Shown here: positions 52,662-62,620 of the stretch, in pieces
How positions within the stretch are numbered: position 1 is the stretch's first letter
Layout of the letters: each line of letters opens with the position of its first letter
Assembly: GCF_004745075.1 (NCBI RefSeq)
Contig: NZ_RHFH01000012.1
Span: forward strand, 1 to 64,000
Length of the DNA: 64,000 nucleotides
DNA from: Brevibacterium sp. S111
GTDB taxonomy: Bacteria > Actinomycetota > Actinomycetes > Actinomycetales > Brevibacteriaceae
Direction: 5' to 3'
Notes under the pieces: generated by a model
Told to the model about the DNA's origin: nothing
Databases searched by the model: none
What the model saw: the letters and a program-made list of their open reading frames with translations, nothing else
Translations under genes and position numbers: made by a program

Positions 52662-52699
52662 AGCGGCCCACCCGAGCCGGATTGCTCGAATGGGCCGCT
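52662..52699 (-). terminator. Terminator downstream of nrdF
   Basis: A 9-bp stem (AGCGGCCCA / TGGGCCGCT) with an internal GAGC/GCTC pair, followed on the minus strand by CTTTCTCT. It lies 24 bases after the nrdF stop and separates the nrd operon from the hemerythrin gene. Confidence 0.75.
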
Positions 52700-52722
52700 T
52701 CAGTTCTCAGGACTCAGCGGTC

Positions 52723-53853
<1,131 letters not shown>

Positions 53854-53864
53854 GTGCCAGTGGA

Positions 53865-56027
53865 TCAGAGCATGCAGGAGACGCAGCCTTCGACCTCCGT
53901 GCCCTGCAGAGCGAGCTGCCGGAGCCGGATGTAGTAGATGGTCTTGATGCCCTTGCGCCAGGCGTAGATCTGCGCCTTGTTGATGTCACGAGTGGTGGCG
54001 GTGTCCATGAAGAACAGAGTCAGCGACAGTCCCTGATCCACGTGCTTCGTGGCCTCGGCGTAGGTGTCGATGATCTTCTCGTAGCCGATCTCGTAAGCAT
54101 CCTGGTAGTACTCGAGGTTGTCGTTGTCCATGAAGGGCGCCGGGTAGTACACGCGCCCGACCTTGCCTTCCTTGCGGATTTCGATCTTCGAGGCCACCGG
54201 GTGGATCGACGAGGTCGAGTTGTTGATGTAGGAGATCGAGCCCGTCGGAGGCACGGCCTGCAGGTTCTGGTTGTAGATGCCGTGCTCGGCGACCTGGGCC
54301 TTGAGCTCGCGCCAGTCCTCCTGGGTCGGGATCTGCACACCCGCCTCGTCGAAGAGCTCCTTGACGCGTGTGGTCCGCGGCTGCCACACCTCATCGGTGT
54401 ACTTGTCGAAGTATTCGCCGGTGGCGTACTTCGAACGTTCGAAGCCGGCGAAGGTCGCGCCGCGCTCCTTCGCAATCTCCATCGACGCCCGTACACAGTG
54501 GTAGGCGACGGTGTAGAAGTACATGTTCGTGAAGTCCAGGCCCTCATCGGAGCCGTAGTAGACGTGCTCACGGGCGAGGTAGCCGTGCAGGTTCATCTGG
54601 CCCAGACCGATGGCGTGCGACATGTCGTTGCCGCGCGCGATCGACGGCACGGACTGGATGTCCGAGGTCTCGGCGACTGCGGTGAGGCCGCGGATCGCGG
54701 TCTCGATGGTCTGACCGAAGTTCTCCGAATCCATCGTCAGCGCGATGTTGAGCGAACCGAGGTTGCAGGAGATGTCCTTGCCGACCACGTCGTAGCCGAG
54801 ATCATCGTCGTACTTGCTGGGTTCGGAAACCTGGAGGATCTCCGAGCACAGGTTGGACATGATGATCTTGCCGTCGATCGGATTCGCCTTGTTGACGGTG
54901 TCCTCGAACATGACGTACGGGTAGCCGGACTCGAACTGGATCTCGGCGAGAGTCTGGAAGAATTCGCGCGCTTTGATCTTCTTCTTCTTGATCGCTGCGT
55001 TGTCGACCAGCTCCGTGTACTTCTCGGTGACATTGATGTCGGAGAAGGGCACACCGTAGACGCGCTCGACGTCATAGGGGCTGAAGAGGTACATGTCCTC
55101 ATTGCGCTTGGCCAATTCGAAGGTGATGTCGGGGATCACGACGCCCAGGGACAGAGTCTTGATCCGGATCTTCTCATCGGCGTTCTCGCGCTTGGTGTCG
55201 AGGAACTTGTAGATGTCGGGGTGGTGGGCGTGGAGGTACACGGCACCGGCACCCTGACGGGCGCCGAGCTGGTTGGCGTAGGAGAACGAGTCCTCGAGCA
55301 GCTTCATGACCGGGATGACGCCTGAGGACTGGTTCTCGATCTTCTTGATCGGGGCTCCGGACTCACGGATGTTCGTCAGGGCGAAGGCCACACCGCCGCC
55401 GCGCTTGGACAGCTGCAGAGCGGAGTTGATGGAGCGGCCGATCGACTCCATGTTGTCTTCGATGCGCAGCAGGAAGCAGGAGACGAGCTCGCCGCGCTGG
55501 CGCTTGCCGGCATTGAGGAAGGTCGGGGTGGCCGGCTGGAAGCGGCCGCTGATGATCTCGTCGACGAGCTGGGTCGCCAGCGTCTCATCGCCACGGGCGA
55601 GGAAGAGAGCGACCATGACGACGCGATCCTCGAAGCGCTCGAGGTAACGCTTGCCGTCGAAGGTCTTCAGCGTGTACGAGGTGTAGAACTTGAAAGCTCC
55701 GAGGAAGGTCTGGAAGCGGAACTTGTGATCGTAGGCCCGTTTCGACAGGTTCTCGATGAACTCGAAAGAGTACTGTTCGAGGACTTCGGGCTCGTAGTAG
55801 TCCTTCTCGACGAGGTAGTCGAGCTTCTCCTTGAGGTCATGGAAGAAGACGGTGTTGTTGTTCACGTGCTGCAGGAAGTACTGCCGAGCAGCCTGCTTGT
55901 CACGTTCGAACTGAATCCGTCCGCTCTCGTCATACAGGTTCAGCATGGCGTTGAGCGCGTGGTAGTCCAGATCCGTCTCTTCGCGGATGATGTCCTCTAC
56001 ATTGCGGTCTTCAGCGAGCTCGCGCAC
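53865..56027 (-). CDS. nrdE: Class Ib ribonucleotide reductase alpha subunit
   Basis: 720 residues from a GTG at 56027, which overlaps nrdI. Catalytic Cys pair and partners are in [26 protein letters not shown] and CNLGSLN, and the C-terminal GCVSCML has the CxxC that exchanges electrons with NrdH. The substrate loop region [19 protein letters not shown] is conserved. It reduces ribonucleoside diphosphates. NrdE has no ATP cone, as expected for class Ib. Start choice is uncertain because the overlap with nrdI is 31 bases. Confidence 0.95.
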   Translation of the reverse strand: MRELAEDRNVEDIIREETDLDYHALNAMLNLYDESGRIQFERDKQAARQYFLQHVNNNTVFFHDLKEKLDYLVEKDYYEPEVLEQYSFEFIENLSKRAYDHKFRFQTFLGAFKFYTSYTLKTFDGKRYLERFEDRVVMVALFLARGDETLATQLVDEIISGRFQPATPTFLNAGKRQRGELVSCFLLRIEDNMESIGRSINSALQLSKRGGGVAFALTNIRESGAPIKKIENQSSGVIPVMKLLEDSFSYANQLGARQGAGAVYLHAHHPDIYKFLDTKRENADEKIRIKTLSLGVVIPDITFELAKRNEDMYLFSPYDVERVYGVPFSDINVTEKYTELVDNAAIKKKKIKAREFFQTLAEIQFESGYPYVMFEDTVNKANPIDGKIIMSNLCSEILQVSEPSKYDDDLGYDVVGKDISCNLGSLNIALTMDSENFGQTIETAIRGLTAVAETSDIQSVPSIARGNDMSHAIGLGQMNLHGYLAREHVYYGSDEGLDFTNMYFYTVAYHCVRASMEIAKERGATFAGFERSKYATGEYFDKYTDEVWQPRTTRVKELFDEAGVQIPTQEDWRELKAQVAEHGIYNQNLQAVPPTGSISYINNSTSSIHPVASKIEIRKEGKVGRVYYPAPFMDNDNLEYYQDAYEIGYEKIIDTYAEATKHVDQGLSLTLFFMDTATTRDINKAQIYAWRKGIKTIYYIRLRQLALQGTEVEGCVSCML

Positions 56028-56410
56028 AGTTTATCCAATCCTAGATTCACAGCGTCGACGTCCTCCTGAGTGCCCAGGAGTTCGACTCGATACATGAGGG
56101 GTACTTGACACTTTGCTGCGACCTTGTGGGCCGCGCGGCAATAGTCCTCGCCGAAGTTCGTGTTTCCGGCGCCGATGACTCCGACCAAATGGCGGCGGTT
56201 CTCTTCGACATTGAGGAATTTGATGACTTGCCTGGGAACAGCCCCGCGATTGCGACCGGCCCCGTAGGTGGGGGTGACGAGAACGAATGGCTCATCCACT
56301 CGAAGCGTCTCTTCCTTGGTCAACGTCGGCAACCGCACTGCCGGGTGGCGCAGCTTGCTGACGAAGCGGTGCGTGTACTCGGAGTTGGCAGAGAAGTAGA
56401 CCAGAAGCAT
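55997..56410 (-). CDS. nrdI: Flavodoxin-like NrdI
   Basis: 137 residues from ATG 56410. Begins [17 protein letters not shown]; flavin-phosphate binding Ser/Asn in [11 protein letters not shown], then [26 protein letters not shown] and [17 protein letters not shown]. It reduces the manganese site of NrdF by delivering superoxide or electrons. Its stop lies 31 bases inside the nrdE start, and its start follows the nrdH stop by one base. Confidence 0.93.
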   Translation of the reverse strand: MLLVYFSANSEYTHRFVSKLRHPAVRLPTLTKEETLRVDEPFVLVTPTYGAGRNRGAVPRQVIKFLNVEENRRHLVGVIGAGNTNFGEDYCRAAHKVAAKCQVPLMYRVELLGTQEDVDAVNLGLDKLCASSLKTAM

Positions 56411-56411
56411 T

Positions 56412-56657
56412 TCAGGCCACGACGGAAGCGTTCTGCTCGCCGACGAGAGTGGCGATCTTGTCCGGACGGAATCCCGACCAGTGATCGTTGTCGGTGACAA
56501 CGACGGGGGCCTGCATGTAGCCCATGGCCTTGACGACGTCGAGGGCGTTCTCGTCGACGCTGAGATCGACCGACTTGTACTTCAGCCCTTTGGCATCGAG
56601 CGCACGGTAGGTTGCATTGCACTGGACACAAGCCGGCTTGGTGTACACGGTGATCAT
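56412..56657 (-). CDS. nrdH: Glutaredoxin-like NrdH
   Basis: 81 residues. Redox-active CVQC (Cys10 and Cys13), and the C-terminal WSGFRPDKI signature of NrdH. Delivers electrons to NrdE and is itself reduced by thioredoxin reductase. GAAGGAG precedes the ATG. First gene of nrdHIEF, controlled by the two NrdR boxes upstream. Confidence 0.95.
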   Translation of the reverse strand: MITVYTKPACVQCNATYRALDAKGLKYKSVDLSVDENALDVVKAMGYMQAPVVVTDNDHWSGFRPDKIATLVGEQNASVVA

Positions 56658-56763
56658 GACGACTCCTTCATTCTGCCTTGCGGCTCCGCGTTCTGGGTGG
56701 TGTGGCCGGCCTCTTCACCCGCCGATTCATGATGAAAATCACGAGGCGCAGGCTCAAGGGTGA

Positions 56764-56779
56764 CCACTAGATGTTGTGT
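56764..56779. promoter_or_regulatory. NrdR box 2 (candidate)
   Basis: CCACTAGATGTTGTGT matches 12 of 16 positions of the NrdR consensus ACACTATATATAGTGT. It is about 105 bases upstream of nrdH. Confidence 0.6.
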
Positions 56780-56794
56780 TCGGGTACGACCTTA

Positions 56795-56810
56795 CCCCTA
56801 TATCCAGTGT
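56795..56810. promoter_or_regulatory. NrdR box 1 (candidate)
   Basis: CCCCTATATCCAGTGT matches 12 of 16 positions of the same consensus. Its centre is 31 bases from the centre of box 2, three helical turns, the phasing NrdR operators usually show. Confidence 0.65.
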
Positions 56811-56829
56811 TACACCAGTGTGATTACGA

Positions 56830-56990
56830 GGTTCCACACCCTGTGACTTCACCGTCCACATTCGTCCACAGGCTGTGAACGACACCTATGTAGTTCGATG
56901 ACCAGCGCGGACACTGGGAACAACGCTCGACAACCGAATTCTCTTCCCGTTTTCCACCGCCGTTATCCACCGGTTTCCACAGGAAAAATT
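56830..56990 (+). promoter_or_regulatory. Cluster of DnaA-box-like nonamers
   Basis: In the plus direction, GGTTCCACA (56830), CCGTCCACA (56852), TCGTCCACA (56862), TTTTCCACC (56950), TTATCCACC (56963) and GTTTCCACA (56973) differ from TT(A/G/T)TCCACA-type boxes at one or two positions each, and all lie in the same orientation. They are in the gap between nrdH and moxR. Confidence 0.4.
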
Positions 56991-57001
56991 TTTGCCTGTG
57001 G
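56977..57001. repeat. 25-bp palindrome CCACAGG-N11-CCTGTGG with A5T5 core
   Basis: CCACAGG (56977-56983) and CCTGTGG (56995-57001) are perfect inverted arms around AAAAATTTTTG. The left arm is part of the last DnaA-like nonamer. It lies about 320 bases upstream of moxR. Confidence 0.7.
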
Positions 57002-57321
57002 GTGTGTCGGGGCCTCCTCGGCGATCGTCTGCACACGGTGGAGTGAGGCACCCGTCACGCAGTCGTGGAGGCCGCGATCACACTGCTCTGCACTCCTTGT
57101 TCCGCGCTTCGTCCTCAACCTTCTTCCATCCGTCCCCCCGACCGATTCCCAGCGGTCCCTTGTCGTCTCACCGACGGTACAGATCGGTCCGGACATGAGA
57201 TCTTCGCAGGCACCCCACGCCGGGACGTGTGTCAGCACTGGAACGACTTCGGCTGTCTCTGTGTCAGGGCCAACCAATATGCTGGAGACCACACCGCACC
57301 GAATCGAGAGGCTCCAGGACT
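57002..57321. other. Intergenic region upstream of moxR
   Basis: About 320 bases to the moxR start, with no supported gene. Part of the same 660-base gene-free span that holds the NrdR boxes and the DnaA-like cluster. AT-rich in parts; contains the moxR promoter, which I cannot place. Confidence 0.4.
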
Positions 57322-58317
57322 ATGACGGCAACGGCACCGGCCAATACTCAGGAGATCGCGCACGCACAGTCGATCCTCAACGGCCTCGAGTCCTACCTCG
57401 ACCATTTCGTCGTCGGCCAGCAGCGTCTGCGCGAGTCGCTGCTCATCGGACTCCTCTCCAGCGGACACCTGCTGCTCGAAAGCGTCCCGGGCCTGGCGAA
57501 GACCACCGCCGCCGCGGCATTGGCCAATGCGGTCGCCGGGAAGTTCTCCCGCATCCAGTGCACTCCTGACCTGCTGCCGGCCGACATCATCGGTTCGCAG
57601 ATCTACAACGCACATGAGGGCTCGTTCAACACCGTGCTCGGACCGGTGCATGCCAATATCGTCCTCCTCGACGAGATCAACAGGTCCTCGGCGAAGACCC
57701 AGTCGGCGATGCTTGAGGCCATGCAGGAGAAGCAGACGACGATCGGCGGCAGACGCTTCGAACTCCCCCGTCCCTTCCTCGTCATGGCCACACAGAACCC
57801 GATCGAGCAGGAGGGCACCTACCAGCTGCCCGAAGCCCAGCTCGACCGGTTCATGATCAAGGACCTGCTCACTCACCCGAACCCCAACGAAGAGGTCGAG
57901 ATCCTCTCTCGCCTCGATTCCGGCGTCTTCGACAAGGACTCGGTTCCCGAACCCGCCTGCACGCTCGACGATGTCACGACCATGCAGCGCTACGCTCGCA
58001 CCATCTACATCGACCCCGCGATCACCCGATATCTCGTCGAACTCGTCCACGCCACCCGCAATACGGGCAAATACCTCGGCCGGTTCGCCCCGTTCATCGA
58101 GTACGGGGCCAGCCCGCGCGCCTCGATCGCCTTCACGAACGCCGGCCGGGCGCTGGCGATGCTCCGCGGCCGCAACTACGTCATTCCCGAAGACATCAAG
58201 GATCTTGCCCACCGCGTGCTCGCCCACCGCATCCAGCTGAACTTCGAAGCCGCCGCCGAGAACATCACGAGCGCCCAGATCGTCGATGCCCTTCTCATGG
58301 CCGTTCCCACTCCCTGA
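57322..58317 (+). CDS. MoxR-family AAA+ ATPase
   Basis: 331 residues from ATG 57322. Walker A in LLESVPGLAKTTAAAAL, Walker B in ANIVLLDEINRSS, sensor region MATQNPIEQEGTYQLPEAQLDRF; the C-terminal lid domain follows. MoxR ATPases act as chaperones for proteins with VWA domains and their genes usually precede DUF58 and VWA genes, as here. The start follows CCAGGACT. First gene of a six-gene operon; 13 bases to the next gene. Confidence 0.9.
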   Translation: MTATAPANTQEIAHAQSILNGLESYLDHFVVGQQRLRESLLIGLLSSGHLLLESVPGLAKTTAAAALANAVAGKFSRIQCTPDLLPADIIGSQIYNAHEGSFNTVLGPVHANIVLLDEINRSSAKTQSAMLEAMQEKQTTIGGRRFELPRPFLVMATQNPIEQEGTYQLPEAQLDRFMIKDLLTHPNPNEEVEILSRLDSGVFDKDSVPEPACTLDDVTTMQRYARTIYIDPAITRYLVELVHATRNTGKYLGRFAPFIEYGASPRASIAFTNAGRALAMLRGRNYVIPEDIKDLAHRVLAHRIQLNFEAAAENITSAQIVDALLMAVPTP

Positions 58318-58330
58318 TCGGCGCACGCCC

Positions 58331-59215
58331 ATGACTGTTCTGCTCAATCGCATCAAGGCGCGGATGACCATCCACGCTCACCGGCGGACCCGACGCCTCC
58401 TCGACGGCGACTACTCCTCGGTCTTCCACGGTCACAGCCTCGACTTCGACGACCTGCGCGACTACATCCCCGGCGATGAGATCCGCGACATCGACTGGAA
58501 GGCCACGGCCCGCCACACCGAACCGCTGGTCAAACGCTATGTCGCCCACCGTCGGCACATCCTCGGCCTCGTCGTCGACACCTCCCGGAACTTCGACGCA
58601 GTGACCTCCGCCGGCACCGACAAGCGTCACCTGGCGATCCTCATGGCCGGCATGGTCGGCTACCTCGCCGTGCGGCACGGGGACGATGTCATGCTCATCC
58701 ACGGCGGCGCCGACCGCACCACCGCCTCGCCCAAGAAGGGCAGCGAAGCCCACCTCGAACACCTGCTGCAGCAGATCCTCGCCGAATCCGGGACCGACTC
58801 CCCCGGGGCGATCAGCACGCAGCTGCAGTGGATCACCAGCCATATCAGTCACCGGATGCTGCTCGTCGTCATCTCCGATCAGGCACCGTTGGGTCCCGAG
58901 GAGGAAGCGACGATCCGTCGGCTGCGTGCCCAGCACGAGGTCCTGTGGATCACGGTCACCGACGCGGACCTCGCGGGCCTTCCGGCCGCCTCGGCGCCGT
59001 TCGACGTCGCCCGGCCCGATCACGGGCTGCCCACCTCGGTGATGCGGAAGCCGCAGGTGAGACAGGAATTCGCCCTCGCCGAGGCGGCCCGCCGCCAACA
59101 GCGCAGCGACCTCCTCGCGAAGCTGGGCATCGCCCACACCGAGATCGACCACCCGAAGTCGGCCCTCGGCCGACTCCACACCCTTCTGCTGAGGCATCGC
59201 CGTGGGCCCCGCTGA
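58331..59215 (+). CDS. DUF58-domain protein
   Basis: 294 residues. The hallmark DYIPGDEIRDIDWKATARH is present after an N-terminal helix, then VVDTSRNFD and a VWA-like alpha/beta region. Members of this family lie beside MoxR and VWA genes but their biochemical role is unknown. It follows moxR after 13 bases and overlaps the next gene by 14 bases. Confidence 0.87.
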   Translation: MTVLLNRIKARMTIHAHRRTRRLLDGDYSSVFHGHSLDFDDLRDYIPGDEIRDIDWKATARHTEPLVKRYVAHRRHILGLVVDTSRNFDAVTSAGTDKRHLAILMAGMVGYLAVRHGDDVMLIHGGADRTTASPKKGSEAHLEHLLQQILAESGTDSPGAISTQLQWITSHISHRMLLVVISDQAPLGPEEEATIRRLRAQHEVLWITVTDADLAGLPAASAPFDVARPDHGLPTSVMRKPQVRQEFALAEAARRQQRSDLLAKLGIAHTEIDHPKSALGRLHTLLLRHRRGPR

Positions 59216-59654
59216 ACTCGTCGGACCGCTGCAGATCTCACCCGCGTGGTATGTCGCGGCGACGCTCGTGCTCCTCATCGTGCTCGGCAACTACTTCGCC
59301 CCGCTCTTCCGGCTCGCGGCCGGCGCCACGGGCGCATCCGGCCCGCGGGTCCCGATCCCCGTGCGCAGCACCTACCTCTCACGCATCGCCGCAGTCGAGA
59401 CCGGGCTGAACACGGAGCGCCCGGACGTCCGCGATGCGGCCAGGCAGCTGGCGAAGATCGTCCGCGAATTCGCTCACGACGCCTGGGGTGTCAAGGCCGA
59501 GCATCTGACCTACCGGGATGCCGCAGTCGCCGGTCTCGACGACCTCGCCGCCTGCCTGCTCGGTCTCTACGAAGCGGAGTTCGCGAAGACCGAACCGGCC
59601 GGCCTGGATGCACAGATCGCCGATGCCAGGAAGCTGGTGGCTCGATGGTCCTGA
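59202..59654 (+). CDS. Small membrane protein of the MoxR operon, unknown function
   Basis: 150 residues from a GTG within the end of the DUF58 gene. One transmembrane segment near residues 15-35 (ISPAWYVAATLVLLIVLGNYF), then a soluble helical domain (YLSRIAAVETGLNTER, VREFAHDAWGVKAEHLT, ALCLLGLYEAEFAKTE). It sits where BatD- or DUF4381-like proteins are found in related operons, but I see no such signature. It overlaps the following VWA gene by 10 bases. Confidence 0.75.
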   Translation: MGPAELVGPLQISPAWYVAATLVLLIVLGNYFAPLFRLAAGATGASGPRVPIPVRSTYLSRIAAVETGLNTERPDVRDAARQLAKIVREFAHDAWGVKAEHLTYRDAAVAGLDDLAACLLGLYEAEFAKTEPAGLDAQIADARKLVARWS

Positions 59655-60619
59655 TGTTCTGGTGGCTGGCCCTCATCCTGCTCGTTCTCGCGGTCGTCGC
59701 CGTGTACTGCTTGCGCCGCCCCAAGGCCACCGCCTCGTCGTTGGCCGTGGCACACAGCGGTCGGATGACGAACCTGCCGAGTTTCCGGCGAGCGATGCGC
59801 ACCCGCCTGACCATGACGGTCGCGTCCCTCGGCGTCATCGCCCTCACCGGTGTCTCTGCGCTGGCCGGAATCGCCCGACCGGCGTGGATCGAGACGGTCA
59901 ATCCGGAGAAGAAGATGCGCGACGTCATGCTCTGCCTCGACGTGTCCGGATCCATGCTCGGCTACGATGCCGACCTGCTCGAGGCGTATCAGGAACTCGT
60001 CGACCGCTTCGACGGCGAACGCATCGGCATGACCGTCTTCAATGCCACAGCCGTCTCCGCGTTCCCACTCACCGACGACTACGACATGGTGGAGAACTTC
60101 CTCGCCGAGGCCGAGGACGGGTTCCGCACATGGGGGTCGGAAGGCACCGACTATTCGTGGTCGACCTCCCCACCGAACATCGGCGGCTCCTCGCTCATCG
60201 GCGACGGACTGGTCAGCTGCGTCGACAACTTCGACCGCAAGGACGAGGATCGTTCCCGCTCGGTCATCTTCGCCACCGACAATATGCTCGCCGGCGATCC
60301 CCTGTTCGAGCTCAATGAAGCCGCCGATATCGCCGTCGAGGCCAAGGTGCGCGTCTACAGCCTTTCCCCGCCGTCGATCCTCACGACCACACAGACGAAG
60401 GAGCTGCGTTCCGTGTCCGATCGCACCGGCGGCAAGCAGTTCGACATGGGGTCGGCGTCGACCATCGACCGCATCGTCGAGGAGATCCAGAGCCAGGAGG
60501 CCGAGAACACTCCCGGCCGTTCGTACACGGTCGTCCATGACATGCCGGCGATCCCGCTCGGTCTCGCCGTCTTCGGCCTCGCCGGAGTCTTCGTGCTCGC
60601 GTGGAGGACTCGCTCATGA
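59645..60619 (+). CDS. VWA-domain membrane protein 1 (BatA-like)
   Basis: 324 residues from ATG 59645. Two N-terminal hydrophobic segments (about 4-22 and 57-78), then a von Willebrand A domain with an intact MIDAS start DVSGSM (Asp99), and a C-terminal segment near 305-320 that may re-anchor the protein. The arrangement is as in Bat/aerotolerance VWA proteins, with the domain outside the membrane or facing the cytoplasm. The stop overlaps the next start (ATGA). Confidence 0.87.
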   Translation: MVLMFWWLALILLVLAVVAVYCLRRPKATASSLAVAHSGRMTNLPSFRRAMRTRLTMTVASLGVIALTGVSALAGIARPAWIETVNPEKKMRDVMLCLDVSGSMLGYDADLLEAYQELVDRFDGERIGMTVFNATAVSAFPLTDDYDMVENFLAEAEDGFRTWGSEGTDYSWSTSPPNIGGSSLIGDGLVSCVDNFDRKDEDRSRSVIFATDNMLAGDPLFELNEAADIAVEAKVRVYSLSPPSILTTTQTKELRSVSDRTGGKQFDMGSASTIDRIVEEIQSQEAENTPGRSYTVVHDMPAIPLGLAVFGLAGVFVLAWRTRS

Positions 60620-61755
60620 TCTTCGACCCCGCGTTCTCCTGGTTCGGGTGGGGCTTCATCGTCCTCGCCCTCCTCACCGTGTGCCTCATCCCCGCCATCC
60701 GCGGCGATGGCCCACGGTGGAAATGGTTCGCCCGCATGGGCACCGTTGCGGTCCTCGCCGTCGCTCTGGCCCGCCCGGGCATCCCGATCAAATCGTCGAC
60801 CGAGGAATACGAGGCGCGGGCCGACGTCTACTTCGTCGTCGACACGACGACGTCGATGGCCGCCGAAGACTTCGCCGGTGACGGGACTCGCCTGTCAGGG
60901 GTGAAGAAGGACATGCTCGCCCTGGCCGATCAGTTCCCCGGCACCCGGCTGTCCATCATCACCTTCGCCTCGACCGCAGCGACCGTGATGCCGCTGACGA
61001 CCGACCATGCGGCGTTCGCCTCCGCCGTCGATGTCCTCACCCCGGAGGCCTCTCAGAACTCGAAGGGCTCATCCATCACCGAGGCGGGTGAGGAACTCGA
61101 GAAGCGGATAAGCGCGAACGACGAGGACCGTCCCGAGAACAAGAACGTCGTGTTCTACTTCGGCGACGGCGAACAGACGACCACGCAGAGCCCCGACTCC
61201 TGGTCATCATTCGCCTCCCGCATCGACAGCGGAGCCGTCTTCGGCTACGGCACCTCAGCCGGTGGGAAGATGCGCGAATCCCAACCCTTCGGCTACGGAT
61301 CGGGCATCGGCGACCCCGGTGGCACCGATGACGAACCCGGTCTCGGCAGTGACGACGACTCCCCGGACGAAGGTGGGGCCGGCGATTACGTGCGCGACCG
61401 CAACGGCAACCCCGGCATCTCGAAGATCGATGAGTCGAACCTCAAGCGCATCGCCTCTGACCTCGGCGTCGACTACCACCACCGTGACGGCAAGGGGGCG
61501 ATCTCCAGCATCTACACGGCCCCGAAGTACGACCAGGCGCTGGTGAAGAAGGACGGCCGCGTCACCGTCGACGAATACTTCTGGATCCCCCTCATCCTCG
61601 TGTTCGCTTGGATCGCCGTGGAGTTCGTCTTCGGCTTCCGGGAATATCTCCGGCTCAAAGCGATCACTCCACGCCGGCCTCGCCGAGGCGGCCCGCCCGG
61701 TCCCGGAGGCGTGCCCCACCAGCCCGGCCCAGGACAGTCAGGAGCCCCGCGATGA
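60616..61755 (+). CDS. VWA-domain membrane protein 2
   Basis: 379 residues. N-terminal transmembrane segments (about 8-26 and 42-52), a VWA domain with the MIDAS variant DTTTSM (Asp76, Thr in place of Ser at the third position), a Gly/Asp-rich loop near residues 225-275 and a hydrophobic segment near 325-345, ending in an Arg/Pro/Gly-rich tail. It pairs with the first VWA protein in the operon. Stop overlaps the next start by ATGA. Confidence 0.87.
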   Translation: MIFDPAFSWFGWGFIVLALLTVCLIPAIRGDGPRWKWFARMGTVAVLAVALARPGIPIKSSTEEYEARADVYFVVDTTTSMAAEDFAGDGTRLSGVKKDMLALADQFPGTRLSIITFASTAATVMPLTTDHAAFASAVDVLTPEASQNSKGSSITEAGEELEKRISANDEDRPENKNVVFYFGDGEQTTTQSPDSWSSFASRIDSGAVFGYGTSAGGKMRESQPFGYGSGIGDPGGTDDEPGLGSDDDSPDEGGAGDYVRDRNGNPGISKIDESNLKRIASDLGVDYHHRDGKGAISSIYTAPKYDQALVKKDGRVTVDEYFWIPLILVFAWIAVEFVFGFREYLRLKAITPRRPRRGGPPGPGGVPHQPGPGQSGAPR

Positions 61756-62537
61756 ACCGCTTGGTGACCCTGTGGTCGCGGTTGCGCCGGATCACGAAGA
61801 TCAACCTCATCCTCGGCACCGTCTTCGCCCTGGTCTTCGGCTATGTCGCGATGGCCACGTACTTCGGCACCGCCTCCCAGGTCCGCTACACCTCGAATGA
61901 CTTCCCCGGGGCGAAGAAGGCCGCGACCGCGTTCCTGCGCGTCAGCCCGATCCAACGCCACATCGGCTACTACAACCGAGGCACCGCCGAGGCGGCCGTC
62001 GGCGACTTCGACGCGGCGCAGACCGACCTCGAGTCCGCCCTGGAGATCGCTCCGACCTCCGCCGAATGCGCCGTGCGGATCAACCTTTCCTACGTCTACG
62101 AGAAGCAGGCCGATCAGATCGCCTCGCAGGACCCCGACCAATCACAGGAGCTCTACGACCGGTCGCTGAAGACGCTCGAGGAGGCCCCTGAGGAATGCCA
62201 GCCGGACAAGAGCGAAGAGAAGCAGAAGAACAAGCAGGCCAAGGAACGCGTCGAGGACAAGAAGAAGAGCGAAAAGGCCAAGGAAGACGGCACCGACGAC
62301 GATTCGCAGGATCAGGACTCACAGGACGAGGACTCGAAAGACAAACCCGAGGACGGCTCCTCATCCGAGGACGACGATGAACAGGACGAGAAGGAGCCCG
62401 ACGACTCCGAAGGCAGATCAGAGCGCGAGAAGAAGCGAGAGGAGCTGGAGAAGCGCGGTGAGGATTCCGACCGTCAGCAGCGCCAGCAGGGCCCCGGAGG
62501 CAACGGCGGACGCTCGACACCGGAAAAGCCGTGGTGA
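61752..62537 (+). CDS. TPR-like membrane protein with an acidic C-terminal tail
   Basis: 261 residues. One transmembrane segment near 17-38, then TPR-type helices (YNRGTAEAAVGDFDAAQTDLESALEIAPTSAECAVRINLSYVYEKQADQIA) and a long charged tail from about residue 155 (Lys/Glu- then Asp/Ser/Glu-rich) that ends in Pro/Gly. It resembles BatB/BatC-style partners with TPR repeats. The tail is low complexity and probably disordered. Last gene of the MoxR operon. Confidence 0.82.
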   Translation: MNRLVTLWSRLRRITKINLILGTVFALVFGYVAMATYFGTASQVRYTSNDFPGAKKAATAFLRVSPIQRHIGYYNRGTAEAAVGDFDAAQTDLESALEIAPTSAECAVRINLSYVYEKQADQIASQDPDQSQELYDRSLKTLEEAPEECQPDKSEEKQKNKQAKERVEDKKKSEKAKEDGTDDDSQDQDSQDEDSKDKPEDGSSSEDDDEQDEKEPDDSEGRSEREKKREELEKRGEDSDRQQRQQGPGGNGGRSTPEKPW

Positions 62538-62620
62538 GTCGCGACCCCGTCACACCGGTTCGTCGCTGACCGGCGAGGACCGTTCGCTTCGCCGGCCGAC
62601 GCCTGTGACATCATGAATCC

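Noticed and set aside
56830-56990. The DnaA-box-like cluster as a chromosomal origin
   Set aside because: No dnaA, dnaN, gyrB or rpmH genes are near, and the boxes are degenerate.
56977-57001. The 25-bp palindrome as a terminator
   Set aside because: It is far from any gene end, the stem is only 7 bp and the core is A5T5; an operator or DnaA-related site fits better.
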